From Dyadobacter bucti (GTDB lineage Bacteria > Bacteroidota > Bacteroidia > Cytophagales > Spirosomataceae): a stretch of 64,000 bases of DNA. Location of the stretch: NCBI RefSeq assembly GCF_005869225.1, contig NZ_SWFP01000003.1, forward strand, positions 1-64,000, in the 5' to 3' direction. Both the position numbers and the translations under genes were made by a program. The notes beneath the pieces are model-generated. The model was not told the origin of the DNA. It saw only the letters and a program-made list of their open reading frames with translations, and did no database searches. Below, piece by piece: positions 52,470-62,545 of this stretch (position 1 is the first letter of the stretch; every line of letters begins with the position of its first letter).

Positions 52470-53600
52470 TTATTTCCTAAATGATTTTATACCTGCAATA
52501 ATATAATCCTGTTGTTCAGTCTCCATCTCGGTATGAACCGGTAAAGATAACACCTGGCTGCAAAGTCTTTCGCTTACAGGGAAATCACCCTCATTATAGT
52601 CTGGAGTCTTGAATGCTTCCTGCAGATGCAATGGTATCGGATAGTAGACCATTGATGGGATTTCAAGCGATAACAGATGGTCCTTCAAAGCATTCCTATC
52701 GACGGGATCGACCAGTTTTAGAGTGTATTGATGGAAAACGTGTGTGGAATTTTGATGTCTTTTCGGAATTTGCAACCAACTCAATCCAGCCAAATGTTGA
52801 TCGTAATAATCTGCGGCATCTCTGCGCGCTTTACAATATTGATCCAGTTGCCTTAATTTTATTGATAATATTGCCGCCTGAATCGTATCAAGTCTGGAAT
52901 TTACACCAATCACTTCGTGGTGGTATTTTTTTGCTTGTCCGTGATTGGCAATTTTCCTGATCAGCGTTGCAAGTTCGTCATTGTTTGTATACAATGCACC
53001 TCCATCGCCATAACATCCCAGGTTTTTCGAAGGGAAGAAAGAAGTACAGCCGATATCCCCAATCGTCCCGGCCTTTTTTGAGGAACCATCAATACCGACA
53101 TACTCTGCACCTAGGGCCTGGGCAGTATCTTCGATTACATACAGCTTATGTTTTCTGGCGATAGCCATAATTGCCGCCATGTCCGCTGACTGTCCAAACA
53201 AATGAACCGGTACGATCGCTTTCGTCCGCGGGGTAATTGCCTTTTCGATCAGCTCTGCTGTAATGTTGAACGTGTCCGGATCTACCTCCGTAACCACAGG
53301 TTTCAATTTAAGAAGGGCAATCACCTCCACAGTTGCCACATAGGTGAAACATGGAACAATAACTTCGTCCCCCTGCTCCAGCCCTAGTGCCATCAGCGCG
53401 ATTTGAAGAGCATCTGTTCCGTTCGCGCAGGTAATGACATGTTTTACGCTCAGATATTCTGCAAGGTCCGCGGAAAATGTTTTTACCTGGGGGCCATTTA
53501 TAAAAGCGGTTGTGTCAATTACATTTTGAATAGCCTGATCGACTTCAGGTTTTATTTTGGCATACTGACCTTTCAGGTCAACCATCTGTATTTTCATCAT
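52470..53600 (-). CDS. WlbC/WbpE-like sugar-nucleotide 3-aminotransferase
   Basis: This 376-residue DegT/DnrJ/EryC1/StrS enzyme has IQMVDLKGQYAKIKPEVDQAIQNVI at its start, ANGTDALQIALMALGLEQGDEVIVP, and the PLP lysine in TSFFPSKNLGCYGDGGALYT (about residue 190). WlbC/WbpE transfers an amino group from glutamate to the 3-keto-UDP-GlcNAcA made by WlbA. The gene starts the WlbC-B-A block, 103 bases after the chain-length gene. The family start and active-site context separate it from the LegC-like enzyme in the same locus. Confidence 0.93.
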   Translation of the reverse strand: MMKIQMVDLKGQYAKIKPEVDQAIQNVIDTTAFINGPQVKTFSADLAEYLSVKHVITCANGTDALQIALMALGLEQGDEVIVPCFTYVATVEVIALLKLKPVVTEVDPDTFNITAELIEKAITPRTKAIVPVHLFGQSADMAAIMAIARKHKLYVIEDTAQALGAEYVGIDGSSKKAGTIGDIGCTSFFPSKNLGCYGDGGALYTNNDELATLIRKIANHGQAKKYHHEVIGVNSRLDTIQAAILSIKLRQLDQYCKARRDAADYYDQHLAGLSWLQIPKRHQNSTHVFHQYTLKLVDPVDRNALKDHLLSLEIPSMVYYPIPLHLQEAFKTPDYNEGDFPVSERLCSQVLSLPVHTEMETEQQDYIIAGIKSFRK

Positions 53601-53703
53601 GACAAGCGTGTGTAAATAGTAAGGTAACCTAGTCCAATAGTCTGTTCATGACTTGTTCTCATTGATGATCAAAGTTAAATCCGGGTTTATGCCTCCGATA
53701 AAC

Positions 53704-54762
53704 TCAAAGAAGCTTCAGGTGCAATTTCTCTCTGAAAAAAACGATATAAAACAATGATAGCAACCCGCCAGCAATAGCAAAGATAATGCCCGACAATAAT
53801 CGTTTCGGGCCACTTTTGTTCAGGGGTACCTTAGAGGGTTCAAGTACTTTAAATACGGGTTTTTCTTCTTTTACTTTCAGTTTTGCCTGTTCGAGGCGGA
53901 GGGATAGATCGGTATAAATTGATTGCGCAAGTGTATACTCGGATTGAAGCCGCTGTTCTTCAATTCTGGCCACGTTCAGAAACGCATTGCGATTGCGGTC
54001 GCGGTAACTCTGGAGGGCAAATTCCGCGCTTTGCTGACGTTTTTTTGCTTCCAGGACACGCTTAGTTAGGAAATTAACCTGTTCAGTGGTTTTTGAAGTC
54101 CGGTATTCCTCAACGTAGTTGACAAGATAATTTTTACTTGCCTCCACAAGTATCGCGGCAACGACAGGATCTGTCATTTCACATTCCAAAGTAATGATGC
54201 CGTTTCTGGTATCCACATTGGCAACAATCAATCCCATTGCACCCCGTATATAAGCTTCCTCCTGACTCGACAAAACGAGTACGTTGGAAAGCGTAGGTGT
54301 ATTCGGTTTGACAGTCTTCTTTGCCGGCGCGGGACTGGAACTGAAGATCGACATTATCCGCGATAAAAAGCTTACGGAAGTATCCCGCTCCAAGTAGCTT
54401 TTAAGGGAAGGATACATTTTGTCAGTTACATCTACCACAGGTACAGTCAGAAGATGCCTGCCGAAAGGCACACTATTCAGGATATTGGGATACAGGTCCG
54501 GGACTAGTTTTTCGGCTCCGGAATTCTGGGAACCCATCGCCATACTGAAAAAAGAGTTATTGTTACCCATGCTATATTCGGGCAGGAGGATCGTCTGGGC
54601 AGTAAATACCTTCGGACTGGTATAGCTATATGCAATTCCAATGATGCCACAAATAGCCGAAACCGCTACCAGAACCAGAAAATACTTCTTGACGAAAAGA
54701 ATCAAATCGCTGAGACTTATTTCAAGTGTCTCGTTTTTTGATGTACTTTGATGATCAGGCAT
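53704..54762 (-). CDS. Wzz-type chain-length determinant without kinase domain
   Basis: The 352-residue inner-membrane protein has an N-terminal span (YFLVLVAVSAICGIIGIAYSY, about 31-51) and a C-terminal span (LLSGIIFAIAGGLLSLFYIVFF, about 325-346). Between them lie a periplasmic Wzz domain with FTAQTILLPEYSMG and a long coiled coil (about 230-300, KRVLEAKKRQQSAEFALQSYRDRNR). The proline-rich VFKVLEPSKVPLNKSGPKR precedes the second span. No Walker motifs or tyrosine tail follow, so it is a PCP-type length regulator without the BY-kinase found in Wzc. It starts two bases after the exporter gene. Confidence 0.92.
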   Translation of the reverse strand: MPDHQSTSKNETLEISLSDLILFVKKYFLVLVAVSAICGIIGIAYSYTSPKVFTAQTILLPEYSMGNNNSFFSMAMGSQNSGAEKLVPDLYPNILNSVPFGRHLLTVPVVDVTDKMYPSLKSYLERDTSVSFLSRIMSIFSSSPAPAKKTVKPNTPTLSNVLVLSSQEEAYIRGAMGLIVANVDTRNGIITLECEMTDPVVAAILVEASKNYLVNYVEEYRTSKTTEQVNFLTKRVLEAKKRQQSAEFALQSYRDRNRNAFLNVARIEEQRLQSEYTLAQSIYTDLSLRLEQAKLKVKEEKPVFKVLEPSKVPLNKSGPKRLLSGIIFAIAGGLLSLFYIVFFREKLHLKLL

Positions 54763-54764
54763 AT

Positions 54765-57188
54765 TTATAAAATACGTATCAGCGTAATCGCTAATGTTGT
54801 AAACAGTGATATAATAGCCAGTCTTTCGCCTCTGGACATGGGTTGTTCTACCCTGGCTTCCTTTACAGGGATGGAAACGGTTGATCCGGGTTCTACTTTT
54901 GGATAGGAACGGAAAAAAAGGAAATGCTTGGTTCTGTGTGTCCTTCCGTTGGGATAAGAAACATAGATCCGTTTTTTTCTGGCTTGTTCAGTAAAACCCC
55001 CGGCTTGAGAAATGTACGATCCGAGTGAAAACTGCTTGTCAAAATTGACTATGGATGGATTGTAAACACCGCCCTGAATACGTACTGTTTCCATTTTTCT
55101 GGGTATAACTAGCGTGTCGCCGTCGAGGAGTAACACATTGGATGGAAGCGTCGGTTTTGCAGTGATGGCACTCAAATCCACGGCTACTAGTTCGCGATTT
55201 CTATAAAATCGTGCCCCTTCCAGGTAGGCGTCCCGTTTTAAGCCGCCAGCCTTCGGGAACAGATCGGAAATTCGCTCTGAATCGGTCCTGATGGTATAAT
55301 TGCCGGGATAAGTGACTTCTCCCAGAACAGTGACCACCTTTTGTGCTTCATATCTGGGTGATTTCCTGACAGTAACGATATCTGAAGGGAACAATGTGAA
55401 TTTTTGGTCCTCCTCATTCATCTGTAGATTATCTGCCACATCCAAGGTGAAAATCCGTACATTTTGAGTAGAAGGCAGATCCAGCGTGTCAGTTTTAACT
55501 CTTCTCGACACCTCAATCCGGTAGGGAATACCTCCTTCGGTGTAACCTCCTGCCTGGAATATCAAATCGGCAATTGTAATGTCTTTGTAATAGTAATAAT
55601 TCCCGGGGTTGATAACAGAGCCTGAGATCGACAGAAATGTAAATTCTTTTAAGTCTTCAACTGACTTGATCGTCAGAATATCACCCGGTAAAAGCACAAT
55701 GTCCTTGATTTCGCCGCTCATTAGTTTTCGCAGGTCGAATGCTACAATGCCTGTTTGGGTATCTCCGCCAGCTCTTTCGAGAATTGCACGGTTCAAAAAG
55801 GCTCTTGGGCTAAGTCCTTGTGCCATTTGAATAAGCTGAAGAACTGTATTGCATCTTTCTTCCAGCGCATAAACACCGGGTACTGTCACAGCCCCTCTGA
55901 CTTCAATCTGATTGCTGATAACATCAAGTATTTTTTTGACGTTAAAAATATCTCCGTTTTTTGGTAAAAAGGATTCAATCTGAGCGGAATCGAGACTTCC
56001 GATGACGTAATTTGCACCCGTATTACGCTGATATGTAAACATTCGTGTGTAGGCTTCCGGAGTGAAGCCACCGGCATAGCCTATCAAACGTTTAATAGTT
56101 TCTCCTGTTTTTGCTTCAAAAATCCCGGGACGTTTTATCTGTCCGGAAAGCTGGATCCTGCTCTCAAAAGGACGTATCAGAATGATATCCTGATCCTGCA
56201 AAGCAATATTGTCATTCAAATCGGCATCGACCAGAAACCGGTATAAATCAATCTTTTTGATGATGGCGTTATTCCTGATGACCTCGATGTTTCTGTACGA
56301 CCCGTTTCTGTTGGGTCCACCCGACAGCGAAAGTGCATTAAAAGCGGTGGCAAGAGAGGAAACTGTATAAGTTCCGGGCCGCGCTGCTTCGCCTGTGATC
56401 ATCACACGTATACTGCGGACATTCCCAAGCGTGATCGAAGAATGGGTGCCTGAACCGGGTCTGTCCAGAGTGGAATATCCTTGTCTTAACCTGTTTACAA
56501 TACGCTCTTTCGCTTGTTCGATTGTTAATCCGTTGATATAGACCGGCGCGAGGTTCAGCATTTTGACAGTACCCTCCGGACTGATCTTCATGCGGAAATT
56601 ATCAACAGAATTGCCGTAAATATCTACTACAATTTCATCTTCGGGCCCGAGGATATAATTTCTGGGGGTTGCGATTCTCAAATTTGGTTCAAATGTAGAA
56701 GACGGGCGGGAGAAAAAAGATGCACCGAATGGCCTGTTTAATCCTCGGCCGCCTGCTCTTCTTGCATCAGCCGAATCTCTTGAATTATTATCTTCTTCTT
56801 CCAGTTCCTGATCGCGCGTTTCGTCTAGTTCGTCGCGGTTGGGATCAGCAGCCTGCTTTTCCTCGGGTTTTTGCTGAATTCGTTTACGCATGGCCGAAAT
56901 CTGGTCCAGCGTGTAACCTCTCTGAAGGGCTGCCCGTTCGATTTCCATATCCGACATACCGGAGGATTTGGCCTGATTGTAAAAATCAACAGCCTGCTGA
57001 TTGGTAACCTGTGACGGATCTACTTTTTGACCTTGTAATACAGGGGTTTGATCCGTTTGTGTGGGTAGCGTGGGAATTTGCGGGCTGGTATCTTGTGCAA
57101 AAACGCTGAGATTGATGAAGCAGAATAAAAATAAAAAGATACCTCCTGTTATGTATCTTTTCAAAATTGATTGATAGTGATAATGCAT
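54765..57188 (-). CDS. Wza-like SLBB-domain polysaccharide export protein
   Basis: The 807-residue precursor has a signal peptide ending FINLSVFAQ. A low-complexity charged region follows (residues about 110-150, EEKQAADPNRDELDETRDQELEEEDN). The Poly_export domain begins NYILGPEDEIVVDIYGNSVDN near residue 178, and at least five SLBB repeats follow (IMITGEAARPGTYTVSS-like start, then ENYYYYKDITIADLIFQAGGY, VTYPGNYTIRTDSERISDLFPKAGG). A hydrophobic C-terminal helix (LAIISLFTTLAITLIRIL) may span the membrane as in Wza. It forms the outer-membrane exit. It is the first gene of the locus, so the promoter should lie in 57189-57250. Confidence 0.92.
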   Translation of the reverse strand: MHYHYQSILKRYITGGIFLFLFCFINLSVFAQDTSPQIPTLPTQTDQTPVLQGQKVDPSQVTNQQAVDFYNQAKSSGMSDMEIERAALQRGYTLDQISAMRKRIQQKPEEKQAADPNRDELDETRDQELEEEDNNSRDSADARRAGGRGLNRPFGASFFSRPSSTFEPNLRIATPRNYILGPEDEIVVDIYGNSVDNFRMKISPEGTVKMLNLAPVYINGLTIEQAKERIVNRLRQGYSTLDRPGSGTHSSITLGNVRSIRVMITGEAARPGTYTVSSLATAFNALSLSGGPNRNGSYRNIEVIRNNAIIKKIDLYRFLVDADLNDNIALQDQDIILIRPFESRIQLSGQIKRPGIFEAKTGETIKRLIGYAGGFTPEAYTRMFTYQRNTGANYVIGSLDSAQIESFLPKNGDIFNVKKILDVISNQIEVRGAVTVPGVYALEERCNTVLQLIQMAQGLSPRAFLNRAILERAGGDTQTGIVAFDLRKLMSGEIKDIVLLPGDILTIKSVEDLKEFTFLSISGSVINPGNYYYYKDITIADLIFQAGGYTEGGIPYRIEVSRRVKTDTLDLPSTQNVRIFTLDVADNLQMNEEDQKFTLFPSDIVTVRKSPRYEAQKVVTVLGEVTYPGNYTIRTDSERISDLFPKAGGLKRDAYLEGARFYRNRELVAVDLSAITAKPTLPSNVLLLDGDTLVIPRKMETVRIQGGVYNPSIVNFDKQFSLGSYISQAGGFTEQARKKRIYVSYPNGRTHRTKHFLFFRSYPKVEPGSTVSIPVKEARVEQPMSRGERLAIISLFTTLAITLIRIL

Positions 57189-57256
57189 GCAGAGTATTTA
57201 ATTACATGAACATCCGTATTGGGATCCGCAATGTTCGATTGAATTATTAGATATGT

Positions 57257-57295
57257 AAATCGGGTAAAACCAATGCTTCCTGCCTTACCCGATTT
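57257..57295 (-). terminator. Probable terminator downstream of aspS
   Basis: AAATCGGGTAA (57257-57267) and TTACCCGATTT (57285-57295) are perfectly complementary over 11 bases with a 17-base loop, 29 bases past the aspS stop codon. The T run after the stem on the minus strand is short, so it may be a partial terminator before the polysaccharide operon. Confidence 0.55.
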
Positions 57296-57323
57296 GACTT
57301 AATGCCTTGTAATATAACAAGTT

Positions 57324-59090
57324 TTAATTTAATTGATTTACCTTAATGGCTAATTCCTTTAACTGATTTTCAGATATCACAGAAGGGGAATCGATCATCA
57401 CATCGCGGCCCGAGTTGTTCTTCGGAAATGCTATAAAATCGCGGATCGAGTCGGCACCTCCGAAAAGAGAGCAAAGCCTGTCAAATCCGAAAGCTATTCC
57501 TGCATGTGGAGGAGCACCGAATTCGAAAGCGTTCATCAGAAAACCAAATTGTTCCTGAGCTTCTTCTGGTGAAAATCCGAGTATGCCGAACATCTTTTGC
57601 TGAAGTTCCTTTTCAAAAATCCGTACCGAACCTCCGCCAACTTCAACGCCATTAATAACCATATCGTATGCATTAGCCCGTACTTGCCCCAAATTTGTAT
57701 CCAGCAATGCAATATCTTCTGGCTTCGGACTTGTAAATGGGTGGTGCATGGCGAACCAGCGATTTTCGGCTTCTCCGTATTCAAGCAGTGGGAAATCCAG
57801 AACCCATAGAACTTTATACTCATCAGGATTACGGAGTCCAAGCCTGGTACCCATTTCCAGACGCAGCTCATTCAATTGCTTGCGGGCCTTGTCAGCAGTT
57901 CCGGATAAAATCAGGATCAGGTCACCGGGTTTTGCATTGAATGCAATAACCCAATTTTTGAGGTCTTCTTCCGAATAGAATTTGTCAACGGATGATTTGA
58001 TTGATCCATCGGTATTATAGCGGACGTAGATCAAGCCTTTCGCACCGATCTGGGGGCGTTTGATCCAGTCGGTCAGCTCGTCAATTTGCTTGCGGGTGTA
58101 AGCCGCACAATCAGGCGCGCAAATCCCCACTACCAGTTCCGCATCATCGAACACACCGAAATTTTTACCCGAAGTCAGATCCTGTTCAGCACCTTTGAGT
58201 TCCACAAATTTCATATCAAACCGGATATCCGGCTTGTCCGAACCATATTGCTTCATAGCATCTGCATAAGTCATCCTGGGAACATCCGGGAGCGTGATGC
58301 CTTTTACCTTTGAGAAAAGATTACGAATCAGCCCCTCAAAAGTATTCAATATGTCCTCTTGTGTAACAAAGGACATTTCACAGTCTATCTGGGTGAATTC
58401 CGGCTGCCTGTCTGCACGTAAATCTTCATCCCTGAAACATTTTACGATCTGATAGTAACGGTCGAAACCCGCCACCATCAGCAATTGCTTGAACGTTTGC
58501 GGGGATTGCGGAAGCGCGTAAAATTCGCCAGGGTTCATGCGGCTTGGTACCACAAAGTCACGTGCGCCTTCCGGAGTCGACTTGATCAAGACTGGTGTTT
58601 CAACTTCAATGAAATTCAATTCATCCAAATAAGTCCGGGTATGGCGCGCGACCTGATGTCTTAATTGAAGGTTCTTGCGCACATTATTTCTCCGTAAGTC
58701 CAGATAGCGGTACTTCATGCGGATGTCGTCGCCACCGTCCGTTTCGTCTTCAATCAGGAATGGAGGTAATTTCGCAGGATTTAAAACCGTGAGTTCGGAG
58801 ACACGGATTTCAATGGACCCCGTCGCAATTTTATCGTTTTTAGAAAGGCGCTCTATTACTTCCCCTTTCGTAGAAATAACAAATTCCCTGCCCAGCGAAC
58901 GGGCAGTTTCCAATACATCTGCAGGCGTTTTTCCTTCTTCGAAAAGCAACTGGGTTAAACCGTAACGATCACGCAAATCCAACCAGATCATCCCGCCTTT
59001 ATCGCGTATGCGCTGTACCCAACCGCACAATACAACGTCTTGATTTACATGTTCTAAGCTTAACTCCCCACAGGTATGTGTACGTAACAT
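57324..59090 (-). CDS. aspS: Aspartate--tRNA ligase
   Basis: The 588-residue class II synthetase charges tRNA-Asp. The N-terminal OB-fold ([31 protein letters not shown]) binds the anticodon. Motif 2 is [25 protein letters not shown] and motif 3 is [19 protein letters not shown]. An inserted GAD-type domain lies at about 290-400, as expected for the bacterial enzyme. The C-terminal [21 protein letters not shown] is also typical. Length and all motifs are normal. It is on the same strand as the polysaccharide locus but is separated from it by a hairpin and 135 bases. Confidence 0.98.
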   Translation of the reverse strand: MLRTHTCGELSLEHVNQDVVLCGWVQRIRDKGGMIWLDLRDRYGLTQLLFEEGKTPADVLETARSLGREFVISTKGEVIERLSKNDKIATGSIEIRVSELTVLNPAKLPPFLIEDETDGGDDIRMKYRYLDLRRNNVRKNLQLRHQVARHTRTYLDELNFIEVETPVLIKSTPEGARDFVVPSRMNPGEFYALPQSPQTFKQLLMVAGFDRYYQIVKCFRDEDLRADRQPEFTQIDCEMSFVTQEDILNTFEGLIRNLFSKVKGITLPDVPRMTYADAMKQYGSDKPDIRFDMKFVELKGAEQDLTSGKNFGVFDDAELVVGICAPDCAAYTRKQIDELTDWIKRPQIGAKGLIYVRYNTDGSIKSSVDKFYSEEDLKNWVIAFNAKPGDLILILSGTADKARKQLNELRLEMGTRLGLRNPDEYKVLWVLDFPLLEYGEAENRWFAMHHPFTSPKPEDIALLDTNLGQVRANAYDMVINGVEVGGGSVRIFEKELQQKMFGILGFSPEEAQEQFGFLMNAFEFGAPPHAGIAFGFDRLCSLFGGADSIRDFIAFPKNNSGRDVMIDSPSVISENQLKELAIKVNQLN

Positions 59091-59182
59091 ATAATTATTT
59101 TAATACTGATATAAAGAAAAACCCTGATAATAAATGGCGCAAAAGTACGTATTTTTAGCAAATCTAACATGATGAGTTTTCT

Positions 59183-60100
59183 ATGAAATTACATAAAGGG
59201 CTTGGCAGACAGATCAGAATATTCTCATACTCTTTTGTAATTTGCCTCACCTGCGCCTGTGATCCCGACCCGAAACCTGGTGCAGGCGGGGTCGCTGAAT
59301 TTGAAAGCACGCCTGAAAAATCTGCTATTGCTCCCGGAATCATTGATGAAGCATCAGGCCTCGCGCCAAGCCAGAATATGGACGGCTTTTTGTGGACAAT
59401 CCAGGATTCAGGAAACCTGGCATCTTTGTATCTGATTAGTAAAGACGGTAAATCCATCAAGGAATTCAATGTTCCCGGTGCGACGAATCACGATTGGGAA
59501 GACGTTGCTATCGGGCCCGGGCCGGACAGTGGTATTCAATATCTGTACATTGGTGAAACAGGAAACAATAATCAGCCGGTTACTCCCACCAATATCGTAT
59601 ACAGGATACCTGAGATAACTGATCAAAATGGTTCCTTTGCAGCTGCTTCGCTGGAAAAAATCACGTTCAAGTATCCGGACGGCCCTCGCGATTCCGAGGC
59701 GCTGATGGTGGATCCCGGAACTAAGGATATCATCATTGTTTCAAAAGAAGCAACGGAAACAGGTATTTATCGACTCCCTTTCCCGCAATCGACGAGCGAG
59801 ACAATTACAGCTGAAAAAGTGGGGACGATACCCGGCGTGTTCATCGTGACCAGTGGAGATATTTCAGGTGACGGGAGTGAAATATTGATCCGGACCTATC
59901 TTGCCGCCTATTATTGGAAACGGAAAGATGGAGAAACGATTGGAAATGCACTCTCACGAGCTTCGGATAAACAGCTCTCTGTGGCTCTGGAACCGCAGGG
60001 GGAGGCGATCAGTTTTGACCGGCAGGCCAACGGGTTTTATACCATCAGTGAAAAATCAAATGCTTCTTCGGTTAGTTTGAATTATTACAAAAGAAAATAA
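59183..60100 (+). CDS. Probable lipoprotein with beta-propeller-like fold, 305 aa
   Basis: The N terminus has a hydrophobic stretch (IRIFSYSFVICLTCAC) ending at a cysteine followed by DPDPKPG, which suggests a lipoprotein, though the lipobox is imperfect. The rest contains GIIDEASGLAPSQNMDGFLWTIQDSG, HDWEDVAIGPGPDSGIQYLYIGETGNN and SEALMVDPGTKDIIIVSKE. Repeats of this kind occur in propeller proteins, some related to phytase-like or SdiA-regulated families. I cannot name a function. It starts 92 bases from the divergent aspS gene and precedes the peptidase by 157 bases. Confidence 0.7.
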   Translation: MKLHKGLGRQIRIFSYSFVICLTCACDPDPKPGAGGVAEFESTPEKSAIAPGIIDEASGLAPSQNMDGFLWTIQDSGNLASLYLISKDGKSIKEFNVPGATNHDWEDVAIGPGPDSGIQYLYIGETGNNNQPVTPTNIVYRIPEITDQNGSFAAASLEKITFKYPDGPRDSEALMVDPGTKDIIIVSKEATETGIYRLPFPQSTSETITAEKVGTIPGVFIVTSGDISGDGSEILIRTYLAAYYWKRKDGETIGNALSRASDKQLSVALEPQGEAISFDRQANGFYTISEKSNASSVSLNYYKRK

Positions 60101-60257
60101 CCACGATCAGGTTTAAGAACCTTTGTCTTGCCGACTGCATATTGCACGCACTTGTTGCAGAGGAATATACGGTTTGCCAAAGCAGACATTTTACAATAGC
60201 GATGTTGTATTCAATCTGACGGGGTAAATATCCAAAAATCAAATAGTTTCCGGATTT

Positions 60258-62369
60258 ATGTACACAAAAGTTTTAATTATGAATATGGTTACAGCAGCCA
60301 TAATGGCTACCGACACTTTTGCCCAACAATTGAATTACCCAAAAACAAAACAGATCGAACATACCGATGACTATCATGGTACAAAAGTAGCCGATCCATA
60401 CCGCTGGTTGGAAGATGACCGCTCAGAAGAAACAGCCGCCTGGGTGAAGTCACAGAACGAGGTCACTTTTGGTTATCTCGATAAAATACCATTTAAAGGC
60501 AAAATTTTTGCCGATCTCGAAAAAGCGTACAATTATCCGAAATATTCTGCACCGTCTAAAAAAGGAGAATATTTCTATTTCTATAAAAATGATGGGCTCC
60601 AGAACCAGGCGGTGTTGTACCGGCAAAAAGGATTGAAAGGAACACCGGAAGTTGTCATAGATCCAAACAAACTATCTGCGGACGGTACCACGCGTTTAAC
60701 CGTTTTTAGTCTTTCCAAAAATGGGTCTTATGCAGTTTTGGGCTTTTCAAAAGGTGGCTCGGACTGGCAGGAATATCAGGTAATGGATATGAAAACGCTC
60801 GCGATGCTTTCCGACAAAGTGGAATGGGTGAAGGTTTCAGGGGCAGCCTGGCAGGGCGATGGGTTTTATTACAGCAGCTATCCAAAGCCTGAAGGAAGTG
60901 CGCTGGCAGCAAAAAATGAAAACCATCAGGTTTATTACCATAAAATCGGAACGGCCCAAAATGAGGATAAACTGATCTTTGAAGATCCTGCAAACCCGCA
61001 ACGTTTTCACACTGTCGGGACTACGGAAGACGAACAGTATGCGGTACTGAGCGTGAGCGACAGGGGAAAAGGAAAAGACGGAAACGGACTGTGGGTGCTG
61101 AAAAAAGGAGACACGAATTTTACCGCAATCAAAGAGGAAATTACTGATTTCAGTTACGGGGTTATTGAGCATATTAATGGGGATTTTTTGATCGAAACCA
61201 ATGAAAATGCTCCTAACAGCAAGGTTGTTTTGTATCAGCCTAAAAATAAAAGCTGGAAAAACGTACTTCCCGAAAAGCCTGAGCCTTTGCAGGGCGCAGG
61301 TACTGCTGGCGGGAAGCTGTTCGCTTTGTATTCAAAAGATGTAACTACCAGGGTTTACGTTTATGACCTTACCGGAAAGCTGGAAAATGAGGTCAATCTG
61401 CCTGGGCTGGGTTCAGCCAGCGGGTTTGGTGGTGAAAAGGAGGATAGTTTTGTTTTTTACACATTTACATCATTCAACTATCCGCCGACCATTTTCAGCT
61501 ATGATATAGCGAGCAAAAAGAGCGTGGTTTTCCGCGCGCCGGAAGTTTCGTTCAAGCCTGAGGATTATGAAACGAAACAGGTTTTTTATCCCAGCAAAGA
61601 CGGCACCAAAATTCCTGCATTTGTTACCTATAAAAAAGGTTTGAAACTCGACGGCTCAAATCCGACAATCCTGTATGGTTATGGCGGCTTTAATATCAGC
61701 CTTACTCCGGCCTTCAGTCCTACGCGCATCCCGTTTTTAGATCAGGGCGGCGTTTATGTACAGGCCAATCTCCGGGGCGGAGGCGAGTATGGGGAAACGT
61801 GGCATGAGCAAGGAATGAAGCTGAAAAAGCAGAATGTCTTCGATGACTTTATAGCTGCTGCCGAGTTTTTGATCAAAGAAAAATATACATCTCCGGAAAG
61901 GCTGGCGATCCAGGGAGGTTCTAACGGCGGACTTCTGGTAGGCGCGGTGATGAACCAGCGTCCTGAACTTTTCAAAGTAGCATTTCCGGCTGTTGGTGTA
62001 ATGGATATGCTCCGCTTTCATAAATTTACAATCGGCTGGAACTGGATTGCCGACTACGGAAGCAGCGACAACGCGGAGGAATTCGGGGTGCTTTATGGAT
62101 ATTCACCTTTACACAACATAAAAGAAGGAGGAAAATACCCTGCAACTATGATCACAACTGCGGACCATGATGACAGGGTTGTACCGGCCCACTCTTTCAA
62201 ATATGCCGCAGAACTGCAAACCAAAGCCGCAGCCAGCTCGGCTAATCCACTCCTGATCCGTATCGATACCAATTCCGGACATGGCGCGAGCAACACAAAA
62301 AAAGCACTGGAAACGCAGGCGGATATTTATGCCTTTCTATTCAGCAACATGGGGCTTGTTTGGAAGTAA
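60258..62369 (+). CDS. Prolyl oligopeptidase family serine peptidase (S9A)
   Basis: The 703-residue protein has a short N-terminal secretion signal (VLIMNMVTAAIMATDTFAQ). The beta-propeller domain begins DDYHGTKVADPYRWLEDDRSEET, and the C-terminal alpha/beta hydrolase carries the S9A nucleophile GGSNGG (Ser 555), the acid in HDDRVVP (Asp about 639) and the histidine in SGHGA (His about 675). It cleaves short peptides after proline, probably in the periplasm. Length matches the family. The start at 60258 is the first of two close ATGs, the second at 60279 being also possible. Confidence 0.95.
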   Translation: MYTKVLIMNMVTAAIMATDTFAQQLNYPKTKQIEHTDDYHGTKVADPYRWLEDDRSEETAAWVKSQNEVTFGYLDKIPFKGKIFADLEKAYNYPKYSAPSKKGEYFYFYKNDGLQNQAVLYRQKGLKGTPEVVIDPNKLSADGTTRLTVFSLSKNGSYAVLGFSKGGSDWQEYQVMDMKTLAMLSDKVEWVKVSGAAWQGDGFYYSSYPKPEGSALAAKNENHQVYYHKIGTAQNEDKLIFEDPANPQRFHTVGTTEDEQYAVLSVSDRGKGKDGNGLWVLKKGDTNFTAIKEEITDFSYGVIEHINGDFLIETNENAPNSKVVLYQPKNKSWKNVLPEKPEPLQGAGTAGGKLFALYSKDVTTRVYVYDLTGKLENEVNLPGLGSASGFGGEKEDSFVFYTFTSFNYPPTIFSYDIASKKSVVFRAPEVSFKPEDYETKQVFYPSKDGTKIPAFVTYKKGLKLDGSNPTILYGYGGFNISLTPAFSPTRIPFLDQGGVYVQANLRGGGEYGETWHEQGMKLKKQNVFDDFIAAAEFLIKEKYTSPERLAIQGGSNGGLLVGAVMNQRPELFKVAFPAVGVMDMLRFHKFTIGWNWIADYGSSDNAEEFGVLYGYSPLHNIKEGGKYPATMITTADHDDRVVPAHSFKYAAELQTKAAASSANPLLIRIDTNSGHGASNTKKALETQADIYAFLFSNMGLVWK

Positions 62370-62545
62370 AACTTCCAAATCTCACATTTATTCTCAGTTT
62401 ATTTCTACATGCAGGATACCACAGGACGGTGCGTATAGGTAAGTTTTCTAATCTTGTGCCTGGTTACACAGTAGTAGCTATCCCGTCAAATCTTTTCTCA
62501 GCATAGGGTCCTTAACCTCGTAAAATAATTAATAAATAAAAGAAT

